The notes under the pieces are model-generated. The model was not told where the DNA came from, did no database searches, and saw only the letters and a program-made list of their open reading frames with translations. A program made the position numbers and the translations under genes. A stretch of 43,302 nucleotides of DNA from an uncultured Clostridium sp. (GTDB lineage Bacteria; Bacillota; Clostridia; TANB77; CAG-508): the NCBI GenBank assembly GCA_947388675.1, contig CANDRW010000014.1, positions 1 to 43,302 on the forward strand, in the 5' to 3' direction. Of this stretch, positions 1 through 8,807 are shown piece after piece (position 1 is the stretch's first letter; the number at the start of each line of letters is the position of its first letter).

Positions 1-41
1 GTTTTTATTTGTGAGTTTAATATAAATGTATTTTTTGTATT

Positions 42-890
42 GTGTTTCAAATAACAATAAAAGACGCGACAGTTGGGAGCACGAAGGAGATAAAATACAA
101 TAGGATAAATGAAAAAGGAAAGGAAGAAGAGCAAAAATCAATTGAAATTTTAACTTGCTATTATAAAATTTTTAATGAGTGTGATTTAAATAAAAAGATT
201 GCGAATAGTATATTTGATAGAGATACAATAATGCAACTAATAGAGGATAATATAAAGAATAAAGAAAAATATCAATATTTAAGTGATTATTATGAGTATT
301 TGAAAAGAATCCAATATTATTCCAAAATGGAAAATATAAAAATGTTAGCTACAGGCTTACAAGAAGAGGATAATAGACAGTTAACAGAAGATGAATTGTT
401 AAAGTTTGACAATATAAGAGAAATCATATATTTTGCATTTTTTAATAGTCTAGAATTACAAAAGTCAGCATTTGAGTGGGATGTAGATACTACTCCAAAT
501 GGAAATACTTATTGGTGTAATATTTATGGTGGATTAATATTTGAAGAAAATGAATTATTTATGAAAATCAATTTCTATAAGCAAAATACTAAACCTACAT
601 TGAAAATAAGAATAACAGAAAAAAGTATTCCAAAAAGAAAGGAAAAGAAAGAACAAGATACACCAGAATTAAAGGAAATGAGAGCAAAGAGACGAAATGA
701 ATTGAGAGTAAAGATAAGAGAAAATTATTTAAAGGAGCTTTCCTCAAAAGTAAAGAACATAAAAGAGGCGAACGATGAAGCCGCAGGGGAAATGACATTG
801 TTTAAATATGATACAATAGGAGAATTAACTTTCGAGGAACTAAAAGAGATAATACAAGAGTTAAATAGAGTGTTAACTGTCAATAAATAA
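42..890 (+). CDS. Unrecognised protein upstream of WYL regulator
   Basis: I do not recognise this 282-residue product. It has no signal peptide or membrane segment. Residues about 195-240 are very rich in Lys, Glu and Arg and probably helical, and the C-terminus also looks like a charged helix. The frame is open only from position 21, and the first possible start is the GTG at 42, which has no Shine-Dalgarno sequence, so the true start is uncertain. It ends 9 bases before the WYL regulator gene, whose ribosome site lies in the gap, so the two are probably co-transcribed. Function unknown; it could be a partner of the regulator or belong to the downstream ATPase/nuclease genes. Confidence 0.6.
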   Translation: MFQITIKDATVGSTKEIKYNRINEKGKEEEQKSIEILTCYYKIFNECDLNKKIANSIFDRDTIMQLIEDNIKNKEKYQYLSDYYEYLKRIQYYSKMENIKMLATGLQEEDNRQLTEDELLKFDNIREIIYFAFFNSLELQKSAFEWDVDTTPNGNTYWCNIYGGLIFEENELFMKINFYKQNTKPTLKIRITEKSIPKRKEKKEQDTPELKEMRAKRRNELRVKIRENYLKELSSKVKNIKEANDEAAGEMTLFKYDTIGELTFEELKEIIQELNRVLTVNK

Positions 891-899
891 GAGGAGAAG

Positions 900-1892
900 A
901 TGATGGAACTATATGAGAAAAATGGAAATCCAATTTACATATTAAATGTATTAAAGAAATATAGTGATGAGGAACATATGTTATCAGTAGCAGAGATTGG
1001 AAGGAAAGTAAAAGAAATATACAATGTAGAAATTGACCCAAGAACAATTAGAAGAAATATTAATTTACTAAAAGAAAAGTTAGAATATGATATTAGTACA
1101 AGAGATGAAAATGGAAAGGGATATTACATCTTAAAAAATCCAGATACGGATTTTGAAGCTGGAGAAATTAGAGCAATCATAGATACGTTTAGTTATGCAA
1201 ATTATATTGTACCATCAGTTGCAAAAAATATTATTCAAAAATGTAAGAATATGCAAAATATTTATGAAAATAAAAAATTAAATAATTATCAAATTTATTC
1301 CAATGATGCTAAAACAGAAAATATGGAAGTAATTAAAAATATAGAAGACATTTCTGATAGTATCCAAAATAGAAATAAGATTCAATTTGAATATTGGAAA
1401 TATCATATGGCTGAGAAGCTAGAAAAGCAAATATGGAGCAAACCAACAGTTGCTCCATATGCAATTGTATATAATAACCAAGAATTTTATTTGATAGGGA
1501 TTAAGGAAGGACAAGAAGAGTTCTACCATTATAGATTAGATAGAATTAAGAATTTGAAAAAGTTAGATGCAAAAAGAACAATTTCAAAAACCAATAGCCA
1601 GATTAAGGATTTTGCAGAGTCAACAGTGAAAATGTTTGGAGGGAAAAAGGAAAGAATAGAAGTAATTTGTTCTATGCAATTATTAGATGTTGTACTTGAT
1701 GACTTTGGAAAAAATATTACCATTCATAAAATAGATGACGAAAGTTTTAAATTAATTTTAGATGTTAGTACAAGAGGATTTAAAACATGGGTAATAAGAA
1801 ACATAGATAGTGTTGAAGTGATAAGTCCAATAGCATTAAGAAACGAAATAAAAGAGATAATAGATGTAGCAAAAAAGAAATATGATAATTAG
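900..1892 (+). CDS. WYL-domain transcriptional regulator (HTH + WYL)
   Basis: A 330-residue protein with an N-terminal winged-helix DNA-binding domain (about residues 10-75, including the recognition-helix-like stretch IDPRTIRRNINLLKE) and a central WYL domain (about 150-225, beginning near IQFEYWKY and including YNNQEFYLIGI). WYL proteins are ligand- or nucleic-acid-sensing regulators often found beside anti-phage and DNA-repair genes. The start is ATG 900 behind GAGGAG. The stop at 1892 is followed by a promoter with a palindrome and then the AAA+ ATPase gene, so this protein is the obvious candidate regulator of that promoter and of two similar promoters downstream (inference). Confidence 0.85.
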   Translation: MMELYEKNGNPIYILNVLKKYSDEEHMLSVAEIGRKVKEIYNVEIDPRTIRRNINLLKEKLEYDISTRDENGKGYYILKNPDTDFEAGEIRAIIDTFSYANYIVPSVAKNIIQKCKNMQNIYENKKLNNYQIYSNDAKTENMEVIKNIEDISDSIQNRNKIQFEYWKYHMAEKLEKQIWSKPTVAPYAIVYNNQEFYLIGIKEGQEEFYHYRLDRIKNLKKLDAKRTISKTNSQIKDFAESTVKMFGGKKERIEVICSMQLLDVVLDDFGKNITIHKIDDESFKLILDVSTRGFKTWVIRNIDSVEVISPIALRNEIKEIIDVAKKKYDN

Positions 1893-1919
1893 AAAACATA
1901 CAATACGTGACCAGATAGA

Positions 1920-1947
1920 TTGAGAAAAACTTTGAAACTAGTATAAT
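1920..1947 (+). promoter_or_regulatory. Promoter of the AAA/nuclease/hydrolase operon
   Basis: TTGAGA (1920-1925), a 16-base spacer and TATAAT (1942-1947). Seven bases upstream of the -35 is GACC (1909-1912), an arrangement shared with the promoters at 6831 and 8754. The ribosome site TAGGAGGG lies at 1977-1984, before ATG 1989. Confidence 0.7.
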
Positions 1948-1969
1948 AAATATATTAGTTTTAAAGTTT
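1927..1969 (+). promoter_or_regulatory. Inverted repeat over the -10 region (candidate operator)
   Basis: Arms 1927-1940 (AAACTTTGAAACTA) and 1956-1969 (TAGTTTTAAAGTTT) match with one mismatch around a 15-base centre that contains the -10 box and probable start point. This fits a dimeric repressor site; the WYL protein just upstream is the obvious candidate, though this is inference. It could also form a hairpin at the start of the transcript. Confidence 0.5.
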
Positions 1970-1988
1970 TTATTTTTAGGAGGGTATT

Positions 1989-3560
1989 ATGAAATCAAAT
2001 TTTGAAGTGAACGTAAAAACAGAAGAAATATTAAAGGAGTTAGATGGTATATATGGAACTGACCAATGTAAAGAAGTCATTAGAAATTATGCATCCTATA
2101 TCGAAATGAAGAAAAGAGGAGAAGTAGAGTTTGGAAATTATAATATTTTAATTAGAAATCAATCAGAATATGGAGCATCTGAGCAGTTAGTAGAAGTTAT
2201 ATGGAAGATTTTAAAAGCAAATCAAGTTGTTAAAACTCCTTATCGATATCTTGAGAGAGATGTAATTAAAAAAGGGGGAAGTTATAAGTCAATACAAGAG
2301 ATAGAAGAGGAACTATTAATAATAGATAACAAGAGATTAGACATTTATAACAAAAATGAAATTAAAGGGCTAGTTGCTCAGGCGACAGATAAAATTTTTA
2401 TTGTAATAGACAAAGACGAAAGAGAAGGATTAGTAAATGCTACTATGGGAAGTTATATTACATGGACTATGAAAATAGAGAAGATTTCTAAAAAAGATAA
2501 AGTCGATTATACTAATCAATTTCTTGCAAAAAACAAAATAAGAGTGGACGAGAGATGTAGTTTTGTAGAGTGTATATCTGATGAACCTTTCTGGAAAGTA
2601 AAAGATGAATTGTTACATATTGTATTACAATGTAAGATGAGAGGGATAGAAAAAATTACAGACAAAGTGATAAAAGAAAATCTCAAAAAAGAATATTATC
2701 GAAAAGGTGATATTAAGATAAAGCAAAATGCTATGGAAGAATTAGAAGATATGATTGGAATAGAAGCTGTGAAAAAGCAAGTTGAGCAAATTGTAAACTT
2801 TGTGAAAGTAAATCAAAAAAGAGGAAAAATGCCAAGTTTACATATGTGTTTTTTAGGAAATCCAGGAACAGGTAAAACAACTGTTGCAAGGATTGTAGGA
2901 AAAATATTTTCAGAAATGAAAATTCTATCTCAAAAAGATATTTTTATAGAAGCACAAAGAGCAGACTTAATTGGAGAATATGTAGGACAAACTGCTCCAA
3001 GAACAAAAGAAAAAATAGAAGAAGCAAAGGGAGGAGTTTTGTTTATTGATGAGGCATACTCTATTTCCTCTTATATTCAAGATGAAGCAGGCAGAGATTA
3101 TGGAGCAGAATGTATTGCAACATTAATAAAAGAGATGGAAGACAAAAGAGATAGCTTATGTGTGATTTTAGCTGGGTATACAGATGAAATGGAGCATATG
3201 CTAAAAACCAATCCTGGTTTTGAAAGTAGAATTCAATTCAAAATAGAGTTTCCAGATTATACAGAGATGGAATTATATGAAATCTTTAAGCAAATGGCTA
3301 AACAAGAAAAATATAAAATAGCAAGTAATATCAAGCCAAGATTATTAGAATATTTTTCTGTTCAAAAGCATTGTGAGAATTTTTCTAATGCAAGATTTGT
3401 AAGGAATTTTTTTGAAAAGGTAAAGTTTGAACAAGCGGACAGAATAGCAAAAGAGGAACAAGAGGACATAAATTTTATAAAAAAATGTGATATAGAAAAA
3501 GTAATCAGAAAAACACAAGTACCAAAAGTAGAAAAGATGAAAATAGGATTTGCAAGTTAA
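1989..3560 (+). CDS. CbxX/SpoVK-type AAA+ ATPase
   Basis: A 523-residue ATPase of the CbbX/CfxQ/SpoVK AAA+ family. The C-terminal half (about 250-510) has Walker A GNPGTGKTT near residue 290, Walker B VLFIDEAYS near 349 and an arginine-finger region NPGFESR near 408. Residues 1-240 form a separate domain I do not recognise, presumably for substrate or partner recognition. Such ATPases remodel or unfold partner proteins. The start ATG 1989 sits behind a strong AGGAGGG. It is first in an operon with an unknown protein, a PD-(D/E)XK nuclease-like protein and a beta-CASP hydrolase, which suggests it powers a nuclease complex (inference). Confidence 0.85.
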   Translation: MKSNFEVNVKTEEILKELDGIYGTDQCKEVIRNYASYIEMKKRGEVEFGNYNILIRNQSEYGASEQLVEVIWKILKANQVVKTPYRYLERDVIKKGGSYKSIQEIEEELLIIDNKRLDIYNKNEIKGLVAQATDKIFIVIDKDEREGLVNATMGSYITWTMKIEKISKKDKVDYTNQFLAKNKIRVDERCSFVECISDEPFWKVKDELLHIVLQCKMRGIEKITDKVIKENLKKEYYRKGDIKIKQNAMEELEDMIGIEAVKKQVEQIVNFVKVNQKRGKMPSLHMCFLGNPGTGKTTVARIVGKIFSEMKILSQKDIFIEAQRADLIGEYVGQTAPRTKEKIEEAKGGVLFIDEAYSISSYIQDEAGRDYGAECIATLIKEMEDKRDSLCVILAGYTDEMEHMLKTNPGFESRIQFKIEFPDYTEMELYEIFKQMAKQEKYKIASNIKPRLLEYFSVQKHCENFSNARFVRNFFEKVKFEQADRIAKEEQEDINFIKKCDIEKVIRKTQVPKVEKMKIGFAS

Positions 3561-3601
3561 AGTAAAATAGTATATGATTAAAAGTAAGAAAGGGAGGAAA
3601 A

Positions 3602-4549
3602 ATGGTAAGATTAGAAGAAATTCAAGAAGTTAGATTACAGTGGGATTGGCAAGAGGCAATATTTCCAAGAGAATATGTAAGAAAACTGCAATATGAAGAA
3701 GGCACAAAAAGAAACAATGAAATAGAGTGTAGTAAAGTTATTTTAGCAGTAGATTTAGCATACATAAAAGAACATAACATAGTAAGCCCAATTAGTAAAA
3801 AAGAAATAACTATTTTTGACAGATTACAAGAAAAAGATGTCTGGAATATAGTATTGATAACAGAAAAGGAAAAATATACTTTAAATCTACCTTCTTATCG
3901 AAAAGAAAGCTATTGTGGTGAAAAGGAGTTGTTAGTTAGTGAGGATGCACAGAATTTGTGTGAAAGGCATCAAGTAGAAAAAGCAATTTATACAGTAGTG
4001 TGGGAAGAAATAGAAGAAAAAGAGTTTTATATGAGTCAAGGAGAATGGAGCATTTTCCTTCAAAAAGGAAATCTCACAGATATTTCAGCAATAACACATC
4101 CATTAGGAATAGAATTAGTAGATAGAGTTCTGCTCAAAAACAAAGAGGAAAACCTAGATATGCTCTATAGAATTCATGAGGCAGATACTAGAAGAAAAGA
4201 GATATATAATATCAAAAAAGGATATACACTTTCAAAGGAATACTATCCTTTACATGGAATAGATATTTTTATTCTAAATGCCAAAAATCATGCTCACCAT
4301 TGGAATTTTAACTTTATACTAGTTCCAAACTTAGCACAAGAAGAACAAAACTTATATAAAGTAATTGAAGAAGGAATACCGAATGAGGATACAAAAAATT
4401 ATTTTAGCAGAACGATAATAGTTCATGATGAAAAGGACAAGTTACAAGAAGATATGCTAGAATATTTAAATGAAAATTTGTTATTTGTTACTTATCAAGA
4501 ACTTAATAAAATATGGTATGATATACATAAAGAGTGGAAGTTATTATAA
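3602..4549 (+). CDS. Unrecognised 315-aa protein of the AAA/nuclease operon
   Basis: I recognise no family. The protein is 315 residues, acidic and soluble, with no signal peptide or membrane segment. Features visible by eye are a tryptophan-rich start (LQWDWQE), a cluster NAKNHAHHWNFNF near residues 225-237, and a C-terminal acidic helical stretch. ATG 3602 lies behind GGGAGG, 41 bases after the ATPase gene, with the nuclease gene following, so it is most likely a subunit or adaptor of the same system. Confidence 0.6.
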   Translation: MVRLEEIQEVRLQWDWQEAIFPREYVRKLQYEEGTKRNNEIECSKVILAVDLAYIKEHNIVSPISKKEITIFDRLQEKDVWNIVLITEKEKYTLNLPSYRKESYCGEKELLVSEDAQNLCERHQVEKAIYTVVWEEIEEKEFYMSQGEWSIFLQKGNLTDISAITHPLGIELVDRVLLKNKEENLDMLYRIHEADTRRKEIYNIKKGYTLSKEYYPLHGIDIFILNAKNHAHHWNFNFILVPNLAQEEQNLYKVIEEGIPNEDTKNYFSRTIIVHDEKDKLQEDMLEYLNENLLFVTYQELNKIWYDIHKEWKLL

Positions 4550-4630
4550 TCTCATTTCAAGATGAGTAGCATTGGACACAAAAAAGTTAGTATGATAAAA
4601 TGTAAAAAATATAAGGGAGGAGAGATAAAA

Positions 4631-5533
4631 ATGAGAGGATTATCAAAGAGATTTATGAAAGATTTAAAAGAAGGAGAATTAAAGCCACTATTGGATGCAG
4701 TAAAAAAAGATGATACACTATGTTTAGAAATTCGCGAAAATTATATTAATATCTATTATCGTGGTGGTAACATTTGTAAAGTAACTGAAGAAGATGAAAA
4801 ATATTTATTTTTCTTTGATATGAAATACACAGAAAAATATAAAGAAGAAGTACCAGAATTATTGGAAAATGGTAAGGTAGAAGAAATTGTAAATAATATA
4901 CCAATTCTAAAAAATGAAATGGATAGTTATTTTTCAGAACATGCAAAATTAGAAAGAGAATTCCAACAATTAATATTACGTGAAAATAATTGTACACCTA
5001 TTAGTAGAGATACAGATTATTATATTGTAGACCTTGAATATGCCAATAGTGATAATAATAGTCGTTTTGATATGATTGCAACAAAATGGCTATCGACTGC
5101 AAATAGTAGGAAAAAAGGAGAAGCATTGAAACTTGCCTTTATTGAAGTAAAATATGGAGATGGGGCTCTAACAGGAAATGCAGGAATACAAAAACATATT
5201 AAAGATTTATACAAGTTTTTAAGTAAGTCAGAAAATAGTATTTATGAAGAAGCAGAAAATGTGATTAACCAAAAAATTGAACTAGGTCTCATTTATAAAA
5301 TTAAAAAAGACATTACTGTATCAAAAGAAAAACCAGAAGTAATTCTTTTATGTGCAAATCATAAACCAGTAAAAACTGCATTAAAGAGAGAAATTAGAGA
5401 GGTAATGCAAACTGTTGAATATAAAGAACTAAAAGAAATGTGTGACTTGAAATTAGCAACTTCTTCTTTAATGGGATATGGATTATATGATGAATGTATG
5501 CTTTCTTTTGAAGAATTTGTAAGTGAAGAATAG
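4631..5533 (+). CDS. PD-(D/E)XK nuclease-like protein
   Basis: The preferred start is ATG 4631, behind GGGAGGAGA at 4615-4623, giving 300 residues; an in-frame ATG at 4562 lacks a ribosome site. Near residues 144-185 the protein shows a PD-(D/E)XK-like core: RFDMIA, then AFIEVKYGDGAL, then AGIQKHI. The order Asp, then Glu-x-Lys on a hydrophobic strand, then a helix with Gln and His is typical of restriction-endonuclease-fold enzymes. Residues 1-140 are unassigned. It sits 12 bases before the beta-CASP hydrolase gene. Catalytic activity and substrate (DNA or RNA) are inferred, not shown. Confidence 0.7.
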   Translation: MRGLSKRFMKDLKEGELKPLLDAVKKDDTLCLEIRENYINIYYRGGNICKVTEEDEKYLFFFDMKYTEKYKEEVPELLENGKVEEIVNNIPILKNEMDSYFSEHAKLEREFQQLILRENNCTPISRDTDYYIVDLEYANSDNNSRFDMIATKWLSTANSRKKGEALKLAFIEVKYGDGALTGNAGIQKHIKDLYKFLSKSENSIYEEAENVINQKIELGLIYKIKKDITVSKEKPEVILLCANHKPVKTALKREIREVMQTVEYKELKEMCDLKLATSSLMGYGLYDECMLSFEEFVSEE

Positions 5534-5545
5534 TGAGGAATAGCA

Positions 5546-6749
5546 ATGAAAATTATTGTCCATCGTGGAACACATCAAATTGGAGGATGTGTGACAGAAA
5601 TACAAAGCAATAAAGGAACTAGAATTGCAATTGATATAGGAGAAAATTTGCCATCACAAAATCAAGAGGTGACACAAGAACTAAATATAGAAGGATTAAC
5701 AATACAAGGGCAAAATAACTTTAAGGCAGTTTTTATTACCCATTATCATGGTGACCATATAGGGTTATATCATAAAATTTTACCACAAATACCAATTTAT
5801 ATGGGGAAAATCTCAAAAGAAATTTATAAAATATTGCAGACTCGTCTTGCAAAAGCTAAAATAATTTCAGAAGAAGATTTGGCACAAATTGAACATTTTA
5901 AAACTTATCAAATTCCAGAGAAGATTACAATTGATGATATAACTATTACACCAATTGAAGTAGATCACTCCGCATTTAATAGTCATATGTTTTTGATAGA
6001 AGCGGATGGAAAAAGAGTATTACATACAGGTGACTTTAGAACTCATGGGCAAAGAGGAAGTAAAGTTTTAGAGGCAATAGAAAAGTATGTAGGACAAGTA
6101 GATTGCTTAATTTGTGAAGGAACCACTTTATCAAGAGAAAAAAGAAGTTGCATGACAGAAAATGAGTTACAACGTAAAGCAAAAGAAATTTTTCAAGATA
6201 ACCAATATACTTTTTTGATGTGTAGTAGTACTAATATTGACCGTATTGCAGCAATTCACAAGGCAACCTTGCAAACTAATAGACTGTTTATTTGTGATAA
6301 TTATCAAAAAGAAGTTTTAATGTATATTGATTCTATTGCAAGAAGTGATTTGTATAAATTTAAAGGTAAAGTATTAAGCTATGACGAAAATATCTTAGAT
6401 ATGATGAAGGATAGAGGTTTTGTTATGCTAGTACGTGATAACTATATTTCAAAAGAAGTGATGAAAAAGTTTCCTAAAAGTACTTTTGTCTATTCTCAAT
6501 GGGAAGGTTATTTAAATCCAGAGTTTGTAGAATACAAAACTATGCAAGAGTTTGTACCAAATGATGCTATACATTTACATACAAGTGGACATGCAGATTA
6601 TGAAGCGATTAAAAATGTATGTCAATTAGTAAAGCCTAAAATTTTAATTCCAATTCATGGAGAAAATCCAAAAGTTTTTAAAGAAATGCGGACTAGAAGA
6701 GTGTGAAATAAAAGAGATACAAGATGCAGAAAGAATCTTAATAAATTAA
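5546..6749 (+). CDS. Beta-CASP-like metallo-beta-lactamase hydrolase, +1 shift near the end
   Basis: A metallo-beta-lactamase-fold protein resembling RNase J/CPSF-type hydrolases. It has ITHYHGDHIG near residue 64 (HxHxDH metal ligands), HTGDFRTHG near 160, SGHADYEA near 347 and PIHGENP near 369, which are the usual metal-binding and beta-CASP motifs. At about 400 residues it is shorter than RNase J (about 555) and lacks its C-terminal domain. In the plain frame it stops at 6706, after CGG at 6689. Skipping the C gives GLEECEIKEIQDAERILIN and a stop at 6747-6749, a proper C-terminal strand and helix for this fold. Last gene of the ATPase/nuclease operon; likely an RNA or DNA nuclease. Confidence 0.8.
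6689..6692 (+). other. CGGA +1 recoding site 1 (beta-CASP hydrolase)
   Basis: In-frame codons ATG-CGG-ACT. Without a shift, a stop follows four codons later. Reading the A site as C+GGA (glycine) continues for 19 residues that fit the end of the hydrolase fold. Confidence 0.65.
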
Positions 6750-6830
6750 TGACAAGTATGGAAAAAAGGATTAGGAAATTTAATTATAGAAATAAAATAT
6801 AATTAAAGAGACATTGTATGACCAAGAATG

Positions 6831-6882
6831 TTGTGAAGATTCCCCTTATCACTTATAATTTATAACATAAGTGATAGGGGGG
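6831..6882 (+). promoter_or_regulatory. Promoter with overlapping palindrome upstream of the DnaB-like gene
   Basis: TTGTGA (6831-6836), a 17-base spacer and TATAAT (6854-6859). GACC lies seven bases upstream of the -35, as at 1920. An inverted repeat spans it: 6842-6856 (CCCCTTATCACTTAT) against 6867-6880 (ATAAGTGATAGGGG) with one bulged base and a loop of about 10. Because the left arm covers the spacer and -10, it is more likely a DNA operator than an RNA hairpin. If a longer transcript reads through, the right arm would hide the AGGGGGG ribosome site of the TTG start at 6890. Confidence 0.6.
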
Positions 6883-6889
6883 ATTTTAA

Positions 6890-7708
6890 TTGAAAACAGG
6901 TTTTAAAGGATTGGATAAAATAATCAATATGGAAGAACCACAATTGATATTATTAACAGGTTCATATTTTATAGAAGAACTTTCGGGAGATATAGCAAAC
7001 AATATATGTTTAAAACAGGAATGTAACGTATTGGAAATTGTTAGTTGCAGAAAAGAATATATAATACAACGAATGTTTGTAAATGAGGCAAATGTAAATT
7101 ATAGAAAGTGGTATTGTAAAAATCAATATACAGATGAAGAAGTAAAAAGAATTGGTGAAAGTACATTAAATTTGATTGAATCACTTAAAAGATTACCTAC
7201 TATTATTGAACAAAATATGAATTTATATGATTTGCAGGAAGTTGCTAAATATGTTTCGGATTATGCAAATGAGTATGCAGATAGAGAAGAAGTAAATACA
7301 TTAGTTGTATTGGATATTTTTCCATTAAGTTATGGAGAAAAGGAAACAAAAGGAAGAGATACTAAAAGATATAGAAGAGAAAGCTTAAAACTAATTAAGA
7401 AATTAAAGAAAATAAGTCATAGTTTAAGGTGTCCCATTATTTTTATAGATAATATAGACTGTACTAAAAAATATAATGTAGAAACGCACACTTGTAATTA
7501 CATTACCAAAAAAGATATTGACAATATAGAGAAGATTAATCAATATATTGATACATTTATCATTACAAATATAGACACAACAAAAGAGATAGAGGATACA
7601 ACAATATTCAATGTAGATATATATGGCACTAATAAAAAAATGGGAACTTGCCAATTAAAATATGACCATATATGTAGAAAATTTGAGGGTTATGAAGGAG
7701 AAAATTAA
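6890..7708 (+). CDS. DnaB-helicase-like protein lacking Walker A
   Basis: A 272-residue protein aligning by eye to the RecA-like C-terminal domain of DnaB: TGFKGLDKII at the start, LILLTG where the P-loop strand should be, IIQRMFVNEANVNYRKW matching the DnaB stretch usually written as LVxRLLSSEA, and a later LVVLDIFPL strand at the Walker B position. The P-loop itself is replaced by GSYFIEELSG, with no GKT/S, so ATP hydrolysis is unlikely. The start is TTG 6890 behind AGGGGGG. It overlaps the next gene by one base (TAATG). It may be a non-catalytic loader or adaptor working with the PolC-like polymerase encoded downstream. Confidence 0.65.
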   Translation: MKTGFKGLDKIINMEEPQLILLTGSYFIEELSGDIANNICLKQECNVLEIVSCRKEYIIQRMFVNEANVNYRKWYCKNQYTDEEVKRIGESTLNLIESLKRLPTIIEQNMNLYDLQEVAKYVSDYANEYADREEVNTLVVLDIFPLSYGEKETKGRDTKRYRRESLKLIKKLKKISHSLRCPIIFIDNIDCTKKYNVETHTCNYITKKDIDNIEKINQYIDTFIITNIDTTKEIEDTTIFNVDIYGTNKKMGTCQLKYDHICRKFEGYEGEN

Positions 7709-8734
7709 TGGATATTTATAATTTAATCAATTCCAAATCGATTCAAAAACATTGTAGAGAAATAAAGCATCAATTCAATACAGAGGAAATTGCAGTCTTG
7801 ATTTATAGAAATAAGACCATGAGTATTGAAGAAAAAATCAGTAGCTATCAAGAGCTAATTACAGATTATCCTGATATGGAAGTAATAGAAAGAATAAACT
7901 GTAAACACTATGATAGTGTGAAAGATATGATAAGAGGAGAACTAGAAAGAATAGAGGATTTAGTAAAAATACTAAAAGCAAATGAACAAGATGTAGTGTA
8001 TTCCTATAATTCTTATTGGAACTGTCATAACAAAATTATAAATGGTAAAAATGAATATAGAGATGTTTACAAAACTTTTGAAGAAGTACAAAGTTTAATC
8101 AGTAAAGAAATAGAAGAGGATGAAGAAAAGGAAGTCATCAGTTTTTGTATTACAAAAAGAACAGTATCAAAGCCAAATAAATATGTTATTAGAGCAGAAT
8201 ATATACTAGATGAATATAGAAATTTAAAAATGGTAAACATATATAATTTTGAAAGTGAATGGCTAGATATTAGTAACATTTGCTTAAATATTCCAACCCC
8301 TTTTAAGAAGCGGAGATTTGTTAGTTGCTCATTCTCAAACACCTTTTGGAGAAGGATATATTTTAAATTATGATAGATTTCCATTTGTATTAAAATATTT
8401 ATGTAATTGGGATAATAACTTTCAAAAGATACTAGATGGGGGAAACCATGATTCTTCTGATATGCAAGGACCAGGATATTTAATATCAGAAGAAGGTAAA
8501 CTATATTGTGATAATATTTTTGACTATGATAGTTGGGAGTATTTTGAAGGAGAATTACAAGGGACAGAAAGAATTTTGCAAGGTGTTAGTAGCCTAATGC
8601 AAGATAAAATTGGAATTGATATATTTTTAGATGCTTATCAATACATGCAAAATGAAAGGAATCAAGCATTAGATATTTATACAGAAGAAGGTCTAAAACT
8701 GGCAGGATTAACGGAAATAGAAGATAAGAAGTAG
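7708..8734 (+). CDS. Unrecognised 341-aa protein with +1 shift
   Basis: I do not know the family. The plain frame runs from ATG 7708 for 201 codons to CGG at 8311, then reads nonsense to a stop at 8373. Skipping the C joins it to 8312-8734, where the sequence continues GDLLVAHSQTPFGEGYIL. The junction then reads PTPFKKGDLL, a natural beta-strand and turn. The total is 341 residues, soluble, with acidic helices in the first half. It overlaps the DnaB-like gene by one base, so translation is probably coupled. The downstream piece has no convincing start or ribosome site of its own, which argues for one gene. Confidence 0.6.
8311..8314 (+). other. CGGA +1 recoding site 2
   Basis: In-frame AAG-CGG-AGA. 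Reading C+GGA restores the frame for 140 more residues; the unshifted frame stops 20 codons later at 8371-8373. Confidence 0.65.
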
Positions 8735-8753
8735 AATAGAATGACTAACAATG

Positions 8754-8782
8754 TTGAAAAGATAGAACTAGTGTGATACAAT
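8754..8782 (+). promoter_or_regulatory. Promoter of the PolC-like polymerase gene
   Basis: TTGAAA (8754-8759), a 17-base spacer and TACAAT (8777-8782), with GACT seven bases upstream of the -35 as at the 1920 and 6831 promoters. The ribosome site GAAGGAG precedes ATG 8808. Confidence 0.6.
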
Positions 8783-8807
8783 TCGAAAAAATAGAAGGAG
8801 AAAAAAT

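Noticed and set aside
8318-8734. Separate 138-aa gene starting at 8318
   Set aside because: No ribosome site, and the sequence continues the upstream protein exactly if C of CGG 8311 is skipped; treated as one gene.
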